A DNA stretch of 64,000 nt from Silvania confinis (GCF_025564085.1 NZ_JAMGZJ010000074.1:124001-188000); one strand, 5' to 3'. Counted from the stretch's first letter, positions 40,290-50,277 are shown. The notes: generated by a model not told the origin, from the letters alone. Made by a program: numbers and translations.

Positions 40290-41082
40290 ATCTCAGCAAC
40301 GACGGCAAGTTCCCCTCACCGTACAAATGCAGCGCCCCCACAGCCACCACGTAGCGACCCGCTGGCAGCGCGTGCAGCTTTGAACACCACGCCTGATTGC
40401 GCTCGTGCATTAAGACGTCATACAGTGATTCGCTGAACGTGGCCGGCAGCGCCAGCGTGTCGACGCTGGGCGGCGCTTCCAGCCACCAGCTCACCATCGT
40501 TTGCAGCAGACGCGCGTTGGTATGCCAGTGGGTCAGCGTATCTTCCAGCAGCAATAATCCATCGTTTGGCATCTGGCGCAGCAAATCAATCTGGCTGTCA
40601 GCCCCTTCCAGCTCGATAACCGGCAACTGCTGCGCACGTGCGGCGTTCAGTAGCTGATAATCGATCCCATAATCACCGCGCAACCCCAGACGCTGCGCCT
40701 GGGTGGCCTGTAGCACCATCGCGATTTGCCACAGCGGCTGGCTCTCCAGCATCGAGATCGATAATCCCAGCTCGTCGGCAACCCGCTCCAGTTCAGCCAG
40801 CTGCGCCGGATTAAGACGCTCATTCAGAGGGGGGGGGATCGCAAGGCCCGCGAAAGGCGATTCATCGCCGGAGATATCCGCCTCGACGATCAGCGCATCA
40901 GCCCCGTGCAGCCGGGTGATAAGACCTGGCGGCAGAGGAGACATATCCCGCGTACCCATATGGATACTGCCCACCAGATGCAGATGCTGCCCGCCAGGCA
41001 GGGAGATATCCATTCCCGGCCAGGCGTAGCGGCGGGGAAAAAGGGCGCGAAACGCTATTTTTAGACGATGAAACAAACTCAT
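40288..41082 (-). CDS. ybaP: TraB/GumN family protein YbaP
   Basis: The 264-residue protein equals E. coli YbaP in length. The TraB/GumN signatures are LVGSIHMGTRDMSPLP near the N-terminus, ADALIVEADIS, PVIELEGADSQIDLL and the C-terminal VVAVGALHLYGEGNLPSLLR with the GALHL motif. These proteins are thought to be metal-dependent peptidases of Tiki-like fold; the substrate is unknown. The ATG at 41082 has a GGAG site. A run of nine C in the coding strand (40829-40837) encodes part of Ile-Pro-Pro-Pro. Confidence 0.93.
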   Translation of the reverse strand: MSLFHRLKIAFRALFPRRYAWPGMDISLPGGQHLHLVGSIHMGTRDMSPLPPGLITRLHGADALIVEADISGDESPFAGLAIPPPLNERLNPAQLAELERVADELGLSISMLESQPLWQIAMVLQATQAQRLGLRGDYGIDYQLLNAARAQQLPVIELEGADSQIDLLRQMPNDGLLLLEDTLTHWHTNARLLQTMVSWWLEAPPSVDTLALPATFSESLYDVLMHERNQAWCSKLHALPAGRYVVAVGALHLYGEGNLPSLLR

Positions 41083-41160
41083 ACGCGCTCCGTGAAAGGA
41101 AAAATTCATGCTAGCGCGTGGGGGGGCAGGGTGCAAGACGTCCTTGTCTGCAGTGAAACG

Positions 41161-43662
41161 TCAGGCTTTAGGCTTAAAGCGCAGCAGTCGGTTGGCATTG
41201 CTCACGACGGTTATCGAGGAGAGCGCCATCGCGGCACCTGCCACCACCGGGTTCAGCAGCGTGCCGGTCAGCGGCCATAAGATCCCGGCGGCAATCGGAA
41301 TGCCAATCGCGTTATAAATAAAAGCCCCCAGCAGGTTCTGCTTCATGTTACTCAGGGTCGCTTTGGCGATCGCCAGCGCGTCGGCAACCCCCGTCAGGCT
41401 GTGGCGCATCAGGGTAATCGCCGCCGTCTCGATAGCGACATCGCTGCCGCCGCCCATGGCAATCCCCACTTCCGCCTGCGCCAGCGCCGGGGCATCGTTG
41501 ATGCCATCTCCGATCATCGCCACCCGACGTCCTTCGCCTTGCAACTTAATAATGGCCTCCGCTTTGCCGTCCGGCAGCACGCCCGCAATCACCTCATCAA
41601 TGCCGGCTTCTTTCGCGATGGCCTGCGCGGTGATGGCGTTATCACCGGTCAACATCACCAGACGATAGCCCGCACGGTGCAGACGTTGCAGCGCGGCCAC
41701 GCTGTCAGACCGTAGCGGATCGCGAATGGCGAACAGCGCGGCAGCCTGGCCGTCAACGGCCAGCAATACCGGTGTAGCGCCCTGCAAGGCGTAAGTGTGC
41801 AGTTGCTCATCCAGCATACGGGTATCAATACCCTGTTCAGCCAGCAGCGCCTGATTGCCCAGCAGCAGGCGGTGATTATCAACCTCGCCGCTGACGCCCA
41901 GGCCACGCAGGGTACGGAAGTTATTCAGCAGGGGTAGAGCGGCTGTCCCCGCTTTCTGCAGAATCGCCTGTGCTAAAGGATGGCTGGAGCCTTGCTCGAG
42001 TGAGGCCGCCAGACGTAAAGCGTCGGCTTCGCTGAGGTTGCCCAGGGTATTGACGGCAACCACCTGCGGCTTACCTTCGGTCAGCGTCCCTGTTTTATCA
42101 AACACCAGCGTATCCAGGGTGCTGGCATGCTGCAGCGCATCGGCATCACGCACCAGTACCCCGAATTCGGCGGCACGACCCACGCCCGATATAATCGACA
42201 TCGGCGTCGCCAGCCCGAGTGCACAAGGACAGGCGATGATCAGCACCGTGGTGGCAATCACCAGGGTGTAAACAATCTGCGGTGCAGGGCCAAAGAAGTA
42301 CCAGATCGCGGCACTGAACAGCGCAATGCCTACCACTACCGGTACGAAGACGGCGGAAATTCTATCGGCCAGTTTGCCAATTTCCGGCTTACTGCTTTGC
42401 GCCTGGCGTACCATACGAATAATACGTGACAGCGTGGTTTGGCTGCCGACAGCACTGGCGCGAAACAGCACGCTGCCATCCTGCACCACGGTTCCGGCGT
42501 GAACGCTCTCTGCGACACTTTTCTGCTGTGGCACCGGTTCACCGGTGAGCATGGCTTCGTCAAACCAGGCTTCACCCTGGGTAATCTCACCATCGACCGG
42601 GACACGATCGCCGGTGGTCAGGCGCAGGATCATACCGGCCTCGACCTCGGCCAGCGGGACGTTTTGCTCGCCATTTTCGGTGACCACCCGCGCAGTTGGC
42701 GGGGTTAAATCGAGCAAACGTTCCAGCGCTTTCGAGGAGCGCTGGCGCGCCCGTGCTTCCAGCATATGGCCTAAATTAATCAGGCCGATAATCATCGCGC
42801 TGGCTTCATAATAGAGATGCCGCGCTTCCATCGGGAACCACTGCGGCCAGAGGTTGACGCTCATCGAATAGAGCCAGGCGGCTCCGGTGCCCAGCGCCAC
42901 CAGCGTGTCCATGGTGGCGGTGCGGTTTTTCAGGCTCTTCAACGCGCTGGTATAAAAATGCCCGCCGGCGAAGACCATCACCCCGAGCGTGATAACACCG
43001 ATAATCAGCCACAAGGTGCGGTTTTCGTCGGTGACCATCATGTTGTCGCCGATCATTCCCCACACCATCACCGGGATCCCGACCAGCAGCGCCACAATGG
43101 CCTGCCAGCGGTAGCGTTTCATGGTGGCGATAGCGGTCTCATGCTGGCGCTCACGGCGTTTGATATCATCCTCAATCGCCTCTGCGCCGTAGCCCGCTTT
43201 TTCAATCGCCAGCACTAAATCAGCGGCGGAGGCGCTGCCCATCACCAGCGCAGTGCGCTCCGCCAGATTGACCCGCGCCTGTGCGACGCCCGGTACAGCC
43301 TGCAAGGCATTCTGCACCCGGGTGACACAACTGGCGCAGCTCATGCCATTGATCAACAGCTGTTGGCTGTCATCAATATCGTGAGCTGCCGGAAGCTCAG
43401 TGGGATCCGCTGTCAGTGCTTCCGACGGGAATGTTGATGCTGTCAGCGGATCAGCCTTTGGGTGGCTTAACTCCGCCCCGTAACCGGCCTGTTTGATGGT
43501 ATCGATCAGGGCATCGGCGGTGGCGCTGCCGGTGATAGCCGCATGATCAAGGGTTACTTCTGCATGTTCGACGTCCGGGCGTTGCTCCAGACTCTCTTTG
43601 ACGCGTTTGACGCAGTGGCCGCAGGTCAGGCCGTCGAGCGTCAGATCTATACTGTGAGACAT
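41161..43662 (-). CDS. copA: Copper-exporting P1B-type ATPase CopA
   Basis: The 833-residue pump matches E. coli CopA (834). There are two N-terminal heavy-metal domains, CGHC at 14-17 and the GMSCASC motif near 110. Eight expected membrane helices follow, with the CPCALG ion-binding motif in helix 6. The A-domain shows GEPVPQQK, the phosphorylation site DKTGTLTEG and the hinge [13 protein letters not shown]. It exports Cu(I) to the periplasm. It is divergent from cueR, with the CueR operator between. Confidence 0.97.
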   Translation of the reverse strand: MSHSIDLTLDGLTCGHCVKRVKESLEQRPDVEHAEVTLDHAAITGSATADALIDTIKQAGYGAELSHPKADPLTASTFPSEALTADPTELPAAHDIDDSQQLLINGMSCASCVTRVQNALQAVPGVAQARVNLAERTALVMGSASAADLVLAIEKAGYGAEAIEDDIKRRERQHETAIATMKRYRWQAIVALLVGIPVMVWGMIGDNMMVTDENRTLWLIIGVITLGVMVFAGGHFYTSALKSLKNRTATMDTLVALGTGAAWLYSMSVNLWPQWFPMEARHLYYEASAMIIGLINLGHMLEARARQRSSKALERLLDLTPPTARVVTENGEQNVPLAEVEAGMILRLTTGDRVPVDGEITQGEAWFDEAMLTGEPVPQQKSVAESVHAGTVVQDGSVLFRASAVGSQTTLSRIIRMVRQAQSSKPEIGKLADRISAVFVPVVVGIALFSAAIWYFFGPAPQIVYTLVIATTVLIIACPCALGLATPMSIISGVGRAAEFGVLVRDADALQHASTLDTLVFDKTGTLTEGKPQVVAVNTLGNLSEADALRLAASLEQGSSHPLAQAILQKAGTAALPLLNNFRTLRGLGVSGEVDNHRLLLGNQALLAEQGIDTRMLDEQLHTYALQGATPVLLAVDGQAAALFAIRDPLRSDSVAALQRLHRAGYRLVMLTGDNAITAQAIAKEAGIDEVIAGVLPDGKAEAIIKLQGEGRRVAMIGDGINDAPALAQAEVGIAMGGGSDVAIETAAITLMRHSLTGVADALAIAKATLSNMKQNLLGAFIYNAIGIPIAAGILWPLTGTLLNPVVAGAAMALSSITVVSNANRLLRFKPKA

Positions 43663-43728
43663 ACGAAAACTCCTTAAAATATCCGGCCAGATATTGACCG
43701 TAGGAACACTTTCATCTAACTGTTATAA

Positions 43729-43759
43729 AGGTTAAACCTTCCATCAAGGGGAAGGTCAA
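43729..43759 (-). promoter_or_regulatory. copA promoter with CueR operator
   Basis: On the minus strand TTGACC and TAACCT are separated by 19 bases, the over-long spacer typical of MerR-family promoters. A near-perfect dyad with arms ACCTTCC and GGAAGGT fills the spacer (43736-43756), as at E. coli copA. Confidence 0.9.
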
Positions 43760-43768
43760 GGGGGAAAA

Positions 43769-44179
43769 GTGAATATCAGTGATGTTGCCAAAAAAACCGG
43801 GCTCACCAGCAAAGCGATTCGTTTTTATGAAGAGAAGGGGCTGGTGACACCCCCGCTGCGCAGTGAGAATGGCTACCGGAGCTACACGCAAAAGCACCTT
43901 GATGAACTCACGCTACTGCGTCAGGCCCGTCAGGTGGGGTTTAATCTGGATGAGTGCGGCGATCTGGTGGATCTGTTTAACGATCCCGCTCGCCACAGTG
44001 CGGATGTCAAAAGCCGAACCCTGGAGAAGGTGGCCGAAATCGAGCGCCATATTGTGGAGTTACAGGCGATGCGCGATCGGCTGCTGGCACTCGCCGAGAG
44101 CTGTCCGGGGGATGACAGCGCCGATTGTCCGATTATCGACCATCTGTCCGGCTGCTGTCATCGCAAGCATGAGGTTTAG
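43769..44179 (+). CDS. cueR: Copper-responsive regulator CueR
   Basis: The 136-residue MerR-family activator matches E. coli CueR (135). The N-terminal winged helix ([23 protein letters not shown]), the dimerisation helix ([28 protein letters not shown]) and the Cu(I) ligands Cys112 and Cys120 in [10 protein letters not shown] are all present. The start is GTG, behind an AAGGGGG ribosome site. It activates copA, divergent across 106 bases, when copper rises. Its stop overlaps the ybbJ stop by convergent reading. Confidence 0.97.
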   Translation: MNISDVAKKTGLTSKAIRFYEEKGLVTPPLRSENGYRSYTQKHLDELTLLRQARQVGFNLDECGDLVDLFNDPARHSADVKSRTLEKVAEIERHIVELQAMRDRLLALAESCPGDDSADCPIIDHLSGCCHRKHEV

Positions 44180-44628
44180 CAGGCCTTAAGGCGAAGGGTG
44201 ATCCCTTCAACCGACACCACTTCTACTTTGGTTCCGGCGTTGAGATCGTCGTCGGCAACAACGGGCCACGAGCTGTCACCCACCCGCATATGGCCGCGGC
44301 CGTTCACCAGATTAGTGTCCAGCGTAAACCGCATCCCGACAAGCTGCTGCCCACGTTGATTAAGCCGGGCATCGGCGGGCTTTTGCGCCCGCACCTGTCG
44401 TGAGAGCCAGCGCCACCAGAGCCATGCGGCAATCAGGGTCAGCACGGCAAACATCGCCCCCTGCCACGCCCAGTCGAGCGGCAGCAGCCAGACCAGCAGC
44501 CCGGTGGCGACCGCCGCCACGCCGCTCCACAGCAAATAGCCGTTGCCGCCGAGCATCTCTGCCGCCAGCAATATTCCGCCAAGGCTCAGCCAGAAAATGT
44601 GCGGATGTGCTGCAATTATCTCGATCAT
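44176..44628 (-). CDS. ybbJ: NfeD-like membrane protein YbbJ
   Basis: The 150-residue protein has two or three membrane helices ([52 protein letters not shown]) and a C-terminal OB-fold NfeD domain ([42 protein letters not shown]). NfeD proteins accompany stomatin/flotillin-like partners. It overlaps qmcA by ATGA, so the two are translationally coupled and probably form one membrane assembly. Confidence 0.94.
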   Translation of the reverse strand: MIEIIAAHPHIFWLSLGGILLAAEMLGGNGYLLWSGVAAVATGLLVWLLPLDWAWQGAMFAVLTLIAAWLWWRWLSRQVRAQKPADARLNQRGQQLVGMRFTLDTNLVNGRGHMRVGDSSWPVVADDDLNAGTKVEVVSVEGITLRLKAC

Positions 44629-45539
44629 AGTTTGCGCTCGTTGCCGCTGCTTTTAATCAGCTCAGAGATCCCACCGATCGCGCCCATCAGGCTGCTGGCG
44701 TCCAGCGGCATCATCACCACTTTGCTGTTGTCCGCCGAGCCGATTTTCTGCAGCGCTTCGGTGTATTTCTGCGCCACAAAGTAGTTAATCGCCTGGATAT
44801 CCCCTGCGGCAATGGCCTGTGAAACCATTTTGGTGGCTTCTGCTTCCGCTTCTGCCGAACGTTCGCGGGCCTCAGCCTGTAAAAATGCCGACTGACGTTC
44901 CCCTTCGGCTTTCAGGATCTGGGACTGTTTCTCCCCTTCGGCTTTCAGGATAGCGGCCTGGCGTATCCCTTCTGCCTCCAGAATATAGGCGCGTTTAGTA
45001 CGCTCGGCCTTCATCTGCGCATTCATTGACGAGATCAGTTCTGCTGGCGGGCGCACGTCGCGGATTTCAATGCGGGTGACCTTAATGCCCCACGGATTGG
45101 TGGCTTCATCGACGATATGCAGCAGGCGGGTATTGATGCTGTCGCGCTGGGAGAGCATTTCATCCAGCTCCATGGAGCCCAGCACGGTACGAATATTGGT
45201 CATGGTTAAATTCAGAATCGCTTGCTCAAGGTTGCTCACCTCGTAGGCGGCTTTCGGCGCGTCAATGACCTGAATAAAGCACACTGCATCGATGGTGACG
45301 TTGGCGTTATCCCTGGAGATAACCTCCTGGGAAGGAATATCGAGCACCTGTTCCATCATGTTGATCTTGCGGCCAATACGGTCCATAAACGGCACGACAA
45401 TACTCAGACCGGGCTGCAGCGTGTTGGTGTAGCGGCCAAAACGTTCAACGGTCCACTGATAACCCTGCGGGACAATTTTGACCCCGGCGGCAACAATCAC
45501 CAGGGCGACGAAGATCAGTACCGGGATAATGATGAGCAT
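44625..45539 (-). CDS. qmcA: SPFH/Band-7 membrane protein QmcA
   Basis: The 304-residue stomatin-like protein matches E. coli QmcA (305). A single N-terminal membrane helix ([20 protein letters not shown]) is followed by the PHB domain ([42 protein letters not shown]). A long Glu/Ala-rich coiled coil follows ([26 protein letters not shown] region). It is linked to FtsH-associated membrane quality control in E. coli. The ATG at 45539 gives the family start; 33 open codons upstream have no match. It is first gene of the qmcA-ybbJ pair. Confidence 0.95.
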   Translation of the reverse strand: MLIIIPVLIFVALVIVAAGVKIVPQGYQWTVERFGRYTNTLQPGLSIVVPFMDRIGRKINMMEQVLDIPSQEVISRDNANVTIDAVCFIQVIDAPKAAYEVSNLEQAILNLTMTNIRTVLGSMELDEMLSQRDSINTRLLHIVDEATNPWGIKVTRIEIRDVRPPAELISSMNAQMKAERTKRAYILEAEGIRQAAILKAEGEKQSQILKAEGERQSAFLQAEARERSAEAEAEATKMVSQAIAAGDIQAINYFVAQKYTEALQKIGSADNSKVVMMPLDASSLMGAIGGISELIKSSGNERKL

Positions 45540-45661
45540 TGAAAAACCTCCTGTTTTGCATTCCATGTGGCGATAAAGATTGCGCGTTTGTTGTCCATAA
45601 GTATATCGACAAACAGCGCAACATTCGCGCCGAATCAACGGCGCGGGCGGCGCTTGAACGT

Positions 45662-45689
45662 AAAAAAGCCCCGCTAAAATTAGCAGGGC
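45662..45689 (-). terminator. Terminator of the 284-residue orphan gene
   Basis: On the minus strand GCCCTGCTAA-TTT-TAGCGGGGC runs into TTTTTT, 28 bases after the stop codon at 45718. Confidence 0.9.
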
Positions 45690-45717
45690 GACACGATTTT
45701 TTGCGGGTTACGGTAGG

Positions 45718-46572
45718 TCAGGCGTTGTGATGGGTATAGGTAAAATCGGTGATGTATTGCTCGCCGGCTTCATTTATCGCCCGTGACAGGCCAGCGTAAT
45801 AGGCTTCCAGACCGATGGCTTCAATCTGCTGCAGCTGCTCGCGCACCGGGGCGCAGAACAGACCGGCATTACCGGCTTCGACGCGCTTATTGTTCGGCGG
45901 CAGATCGCCGGTAATGGCTTTGAACCAGGTGCGAAGTCCCTGTTTGAGGTTGTTTGGCGCTTTAGACAGATTATCGATCCCCGTCAGTACCTGTAGGGTA
46001 GGGAAATGGTCAGCCACAACGGCACTTTTCAGGCGATCAAAGAACTGGTTGAACAGCTCAAAGGATCCCAGATCGATGATTTTGGGTTTGGTGGTTTTGC
46101 CGTTTTTGTTGCCGATCTTGCTGGCGGCAGGGGCACTGGAGGGCACGATGCCCGTCTTATGCAAGTCTAATCCGAACAGCAGATTGCAATGCGCGCGGCG
46201 CTCTTTCAGCGGGTAAGACATCAACACGTCAATAAACGTCGTCGCCATCACATCCGACAGATTATGGTTGATCAGCCACTGGGTGCGGGAAAAGTCTGCC
46301 GGAGAGACAAACCACTCCGGGACTTCGTCGAAGCGCTTCGATTTTCCTTTGCTATCGAATTCAATGAAATGGGCACCGTCATTAAAGGCAAACTTGCAAT
46401 TTTTAAAGCTGATAATGGTGGTGTTCACAATCAGTGCTTTCTTCACAAAATCAACGACTTCAGGCCCCATGACAAAGCTGGTGATGGCCGATGAATTGAT
46501 GACTTGCATTAACGTTTCTACATCAGGAACACCGGGTTTGAGGGAGGTGAACTCATAAAAAATGTGTGTCAT
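45718..46572 (-). CDS. Unrecognised 284-residue cytoplasmic protein
   Basis: I do not recognise this protein. It has no signal peptide and no membrane helix. The N-terminal half mixes short strands and helices (FYEFTSLKPGVPDVETLMQVI, NTTIISFKNCKFAFNDGAHFIEFDS). A Ser/Ala/Lys linker lies at about 145-165 (PSSAPAASKIGNKNGKTTKPK), and a mostly helical C-terminal half follows (FELFNQFFDRLKSAVV, LKQGLRTWFKAITGDLPPN). It occupies the place of fetAB in E. coli, next to an adhesin gene on the same strand. It has its own candidate promoter with a palindromic operator and its own terminator, so it is a separate unit. Confidence 0.8.
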   Translation of the reverse strand: MTHIFYEFTSLKPGVPDVETLMQVINSSAITSFVMGPEVVDFVKKALIVNTTIISFKNCKFAFNDGAHFIEFDSKGKSKRFDEVPEWFVSPADFSRTQWLINHNLSDVMATTFIDVLMSYPLKERRAHCNLLFGLDLHKTGIVPSSAPAASKIGNKNGKTTKPKIIDLGSFELFNQFFDRLKSAVVADHFPTLQVLTGIDNLSKAPNNLKQGLRTWFKAITGDLPPNNKRVEAGNAGLFCAPVREQLQQIEAIGLEAYYAGLSRAINEAGEQYITDFTYTHHNA

Positions 46573-46696
46573 GCCGCTTACTTCCTATAGTTATTAGCGT
46601 GCCATTTCAACCGCGAAAAAGTTTAACATTTCTCACCTGATGAGGCCATTAGCTACGCGTACCGGAATTTTGAGCGGATCACATTCTTGAAGATAA

Positions 46697-46724
46697 AGAT
46701 TACTTTTAACGGGTTACCCGTCAA
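46697..46724 (-). promoter_or_regulatory. Candidate promoter with palindromic operator for the orphan gene
   Basis: On the minus strand TTGACG and TAATCT are 16 bases apart, about 125 bases before the orphan start. The perfect palindrome ACGGGT-T-ACCCGT (46709-46721) lies across the -35 end and the spacer, where a repressor or activator could bind. Confidence 0.5.
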
Positions 46725-46867
46725 CAACAGTGGACATGCTAAAGACTGTATTGTTCAGCGTTAAGTCAGGCTAACTGTTTTAAAGCTATAAACATTAATA
46801 AGACTTAACAAACCTTTGCTGGCGGGATAAAAAAGCCGCCCTAAATGTAGTGCACCTCTCTGGAATT

Positions 46868-46901
46868 GCCCGGTGGCGGCTAGCGCCTTACCGGGCCTAC
46901 G
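46868..46901. repeat. REP element
   Basis: GCCCGGTGGCGGCTAGCGCC continuing TTACCGGGCCTACG has the paired ends and inner GGCG/CGCC arms of the classical enterobacterial REP sequence. It lies between the adhesin 3' end and the orphan gene. The rest of the 46573-46943 gap holds the orphan promoter and a small GGCGG/CCGCC hairpin. Confidence 0.85.
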
Positions 46902-46943
46902 TAATGTTCTGATATCGCGGGTTTTTTACCTGTGGCAAAGGTA

Positions 46944-48767
46944 TTAGAAATCGCCGGAAATACCTGCGCCAGCCATCCAGCCGTTGTCGAAGGAGCTTGA
47001 AGCCTGCATGTTGACGGCAACATGCGGTGTTACGCCTTTCTGCAGACCGGCAGCCAGAGCTGCACCATCACCGTTTGCCGTTCCCGTAGAAAGTGCCCAG
47101 GCGTTATCGGAATGATAATGCAGGCTGGACATCGCAGCCGCGTTGTTCAGCCCACGCTTGAGATCGTTGCGGGTATCATCGATATCTTTCGCATTACGCT
47201 CAATGGCCTGGCTGTTGCTGGTGATGCGTTGATTGTTGCTGTCGATACGTTGGCTGTTGCCCGCGATCTGCTGGCTGTTATTGTCGATACGCTGGCTATT
47301 TACCGAAATATGCTGGTCGTTGTTCTCGATGCGCTGGCTATTGTTAGCGATTCGTTGACCATTGGTATTCACCTGAGTCTGGTTGGTCTGATCAACATAA
47401 TAGCTGTTCACTTCGCTGGTAGAGTTCACGATGTACGTGTTCCCCGTGGCTTGGCCGGAACGGGTTGTCTTTTTCGTAGGCGTTAAGGGTTGTGGATCGG
47501 AAACGCCTTTGGTGGCGGTCAGCGGAGCGGTAGTGGTGTTATCCACGGTTGTGGTATGGGTATCCACAGTTTGACCATTAACAACGACATCATCCGGCGT
47601 CCCCTTCACCAGCGTGGCAGGCGTAGTTTGCTCTGTGACGATCAGCACCGTCTTAGTGGGTTCAGGCTGAGGCGTAAGGATATCTTGCGCCACAGGTTCA
47701 ATGCTCACGACAGGCGGAACGGTTTTGATCTCATAAGCCGGGGTGAGTTGAGCCGCAGGTAAAGGCGGCACATTCATCGGCTGCGGAATGTTATTTGCGG
47801 CGAGCTTCGGCGGCACGGACTGCACCGGCACTGGCGGCACATTCATCGGCTGCGGAATGTTATTTGCGGCGAGCTTTGGCGGCACGGACTGCACCGGCAC
47901 TGGCGGCACATTCATCGGCTGCGGAATGTTATTTGCGGCGAGCTTTGGCGGCACGGACTGCACCGGCACTGGCGGCACGTTCATCGGCTGCGGAATGTTA
48001 TTTGCAGCGAGCTTCGGCGGCACGGACTGCACTGGCACTGGCGGCACATTCATCGGCTGCGGAATGTTATTTGCGGCGAGCTTCGGCGGCACGGACTGCA
48101 CCGGCACTGGCGGTACGTTCATCGGCTGCGGAGTGTTATTTGCGGCGAGCTTTGGCGGCACGGACTGCACCGGCACTGGCGGCACATTCATCGGCTGCGG
48201 AATGTTATTTGCGGCGAGCTTTGGCGGCACGGACTGCACCGGCACTGGCGGCACATTCATCGGCTGCGGAATGTTATTTACAGCGAGCTTCGGCGGCACG
48301 GACTGCACCGGCACTGGCGGCACGTTCATCGGCTGTGGAATAAGAGCAGGCTGCGCAACAGGGGGTTGATGCGGAGCCAGTACAGGCTGTGGCGCCTGCG
48401 GTGTCGGTGTCGCGACTGGAGTGATAGACCCATCTTTAAAGGCATTGCGCGCCGCCTGAAGCTGACCATTAGCAAAATGATCCTCGCTGCGGCGTTGAGC
48501 GATCAACGCGAATGCATCCTGATGCGCTTTGGCTGCGGCAGCGCCTTCATCTGAAAGTACCCCGTATTGATCTAAGGTCTTCATCATATCGGCAGAGGAC
48601 TCACGCTCGGCGCGCAGTGACGCAGCGTAATTTTTGTGTGCGATTTGTTCGAATTCCGCAGCACCTTTAAGGTTTGCGACAGCCTGGTCGGCGCTGATCG
48701 CATAAACATTTGGCGCAACAATGCACATGGCAATGGCCGATGCGAGCAGTCTGACGGTGGTATTCAT
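46944..48767 (-). CDS. Trimeric-autotransporter-like adhesin with YadA anchor and proline-rich repeats
   Basis: The 607-residue protein starts with a signal peptide ending near VYA (23). A helical region follows (about 24-120; SADQAVANLKGAAEFEQIAHKNYAASLRAERE). Then come eight exact or near-exact 23-residue proline-rich repeats (IPQPMNVPPVPVQSVPPKLA plus Ala/Val-Asn-Asn) with a ninth partial copy. A Thr/Val-rich segment leads to at least eight heptads of the NSQRIxxN type, a trimeric coiled-coil stalk. The C-terminus (about 60 residues, ending FDNGWMAGAGISGDF) matches the YadA outer-membrane anchor. The ATG at 48767 was chosen because a signal peptide starts there; 44 open codons upstream lack one. 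It is absent from E. coli K-12 at this place. Surface adhesion or biofilm roles are inferred. Confidence 0.85.
   Translation of the reverse strand: MNTTVRLLASAIAMCIVAPNVYAISADQAVANLKGAAEFEQIAHKNYAASLRAERESSADMMKTLDQYGVLSDEGAAAAKAHQDAFALIAQRRSEDHFANGQLQAARNAFKDGSITPVATPTPQAPQPVLAPHQPPVAQPALIPQPMNVPPVPVQSVPPKLAVNNIPQPMNVPPVPVQSVPPKLAANNIPQPMNVPPVPVQSVPPKLAANNTPQPMNVPPVPVQSVPPKLAANNIPQPMNVPPVPVQSVPPKLAANNIPQPMNVPPVPVQSVPPKLAANNIPQPMNVPPVPVQSVPPKLAANNIPQPMNVPPVPVQSVPPKLAANNIPQPMNVPPLPAAQLTPAYEIKTVPPVVSIEPVAQDILTPQPEPTKTVLIVTEQTTPATLVKGTPDDVVVNGQTVDTHTTTVDNTTTAPLTATKGVSDPQPLTPTKKTTRSGQATGNTYIVNSTSEVNSYYVDQTNQTQVNTNGQRIANNSQRIENNDQHISVNSQRIDNNSQQIAGNSQRIDSNNQRITSNSQAIERNAKDIDDTRNDLKRGLNNAAAMSSLHYHSDNAWALSTGTANGDGAALAAGLQKGVTPHVAVNMQASSSFDNGWMAGAGISGDF
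47790..48341 (-). repeat. Eight tandem 69-bp repeats inside the adhesin gene
   Basis: Eight contiguous units of 69 bases (23 codons) differ by only a few, mostly silent, changes; one unit has Thr for Ile and one has Val for Ala. A ninth partial unit follows down to about 47761. There are no spacers between the units, so this is not a CRISPR array. Confidence 0.95.
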
Positions 48768-49364
48768 CTCTACATGTCCTGAGGTCAATTGATTGATCAA
48801 CGATAAAATTGCAGAGCGGCAGACAAAATGAAGTCTCTGTCTCTCTGAGTGATGTAGGGGATGTAAGTGTCTTTTTGTTGTCTTTTGTGTAACTAGCATT
48901 TTTAGTTGTTACACTTTTAAATGGATTCTAAACAATAAATAGTTATTGGCAAGTCAATTGGTGATGGATTTTTAATAGTCTTTCATAAGTGATGTTTCGA
49001 ACGAAATCACGATATATTTCGCTTACAGAGGTGTGTTAACTGAAGTGAGTGATTAGTCTTTTTTATACCGAGTTGTAAGTGAATAGATGTCTGAAAGCGC
49101 ACTTTTGCTGAAATAAGCTGGATTTATTAGCGCTGCGTAATGGCGATGTTGGTTTTTTGTAATGTAATGACTAGACTTGCATAAGACTTTTATTTGTCTT
49201 TGTTGTCAGGGGTGACGATCGGCCAGTCGGGTAATAAGAACAGTTAATCTGTCCATAGACTGGAAAGGCGCTATCAGTATGTGTCGGAAGGGAAATGAAA
49301 CAGAAAGGTTACAGCAGAAGGGTTGACCCGGTGAGCATTGCGCCACCGGGCTGGTGCCGTGGGA
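48768..49364. other. AT-rich intergenic region upstream of the adhesin
   Basis: About 600 bases without a supported gene, clearly richer in A+T than the core genes around it. It contains an inverted repeat GTGTAAC-N14-GTTACAC (48886-48913) about 120 bases before the adhesin start. It must hold the adhesin promoter; I could not single out one clear -35/-10 pair. The composition suits silencing by H-NS/Hha. Confidence 0.6.
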
Positions 49365-50219
49365 TCAGTACAGCAGAGCGTAAAGCTTGCGGCGATAGGT
49401 TGAGGCCAGCGTATCGCCGGTACCGAGCGCCGCCAGGATTTCCTGGAACATCTTACGCGCCTGACCGTCAGCCGCCGCCAAATCCGTTTTCAGATGGCTG
49501 AACAGCAATTCCAGCGCCTCTTCGTTGCGACCTACCTGATGCAACTGCAGAGCCAGCTGGCTGGCTAACGCCGCGTCAGCAGGATTAGCAGCAACCTGCT
49601 GCTGCAACAGCTGAATTTCCGGCGTATCGGCGGCCTGCTTCAGCAGTTCAATTTGTGCCACCAGACCCTGATAACGGGTATCCTGATCCTGCATCGGGAT
49701 GGTTTTCAGCACCCCTTCAGCCTCTTCAGAACGTTTCAGGGTAATCAGCGTTTCCGCCAGCAGTAAGCCAATCTGGCTGTCCTGTGCGGATAACTGCCAG
49801 GCGTCTTTCAGCAGCGGCAGGGCTTCCTCATGCTTGCCTTCCCCCATCAATGCCATCGCCTGCTGGGCTTTCAGCTCCTCTTCACGCGGCAGCACTTTGT
49901 CCAGCAGGGCGCGGATCGCCTCTTCTGGCTGCGGGCCCTGGAAGCCATCAACCGGCTGACCGTTCTGGAACAGATACACCGTTGGAATGGCGCGCAGGCC
50001 AAACTGGGAGGCGATCATCTGCTCGGCGTCGCAATCCAGTTTTGCCAGAATGAACTGACCGTTGTACTGCGCCGCAAGATTTTCCAGCACCGGCGTCAGC
50101 TCCAGACAGTGCTGACTACGCTCAGACCAGAAGTAGAACAGCACCGGTTTGATCATCGACTGTTCAAGCGTCTGCTGCAGGTTTGCTTCGGTAATGTTGA
50201 CAATATTCTGTACGGACAT
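49365..50219 (-). CDS. cnoX: Chaperedoxin CnoX (YbbN)
   Basis: The 284-residue protein equals E. coli CnoX in length. The N-terminal thioredoxin fold (about 1-110) has SQHC at the active-site position in place of CxxC, with the cis-proline loop [10 protein letters not shown]-terminal TPR-like helical domain follows ([41 protein letters not shown]). CnoX binds oxidation-prone proteins after bleach stress and passes them to GroEL. It lies 58 bases after ybbO, on the same strand. Confidence 0.95.
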   Translation of the reverse strand: MSVQNIVNITEANLQQTLEQSMIKPVLFYFWSERSQHCLELTPVLENLAAQYNGQFILAKLDCDAEQMIASQFGLRAIPTVYLFQNGQPVDGFQGPQPEEAIRALLDKVLPREEELKAQQAMALMGEGKHEEALPLLKDAWQLSAQDSQIGLLLAETLITLKRSEEAEGVLKTIPMQDQDTRYQGLVAQIELLKQAADTPEIQLLQQQVAANPADAALASQLALQLHQVGRNEEALELLFSHLKTDLAAADGQARKMFQEILAALGTGDTLASTYRRKLYALLY

Positions 50220-50277
50220 GCGTCTTTTCTCTGTTATGAGTTTTCATTTACATGGGGGCGTGGCGCGTGGCTTCAAC

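Noticed and set aside
47790..48341. Possible CRISPR array
   Set aside because: The units are contiguous, 69 bases each, with no spacers and no cas genes nearby. They encode protein repeats in frame.
47788..48369. A plus-strand open frame encoding a Gly/Thr/Cys-rich repeated peptide
   Set aside because: It is the antisense reading of the 69-bp repeats of the adhesin. Each repeat is a multiple of three bases, so all frames stay open; there is no ribosome site or family match.
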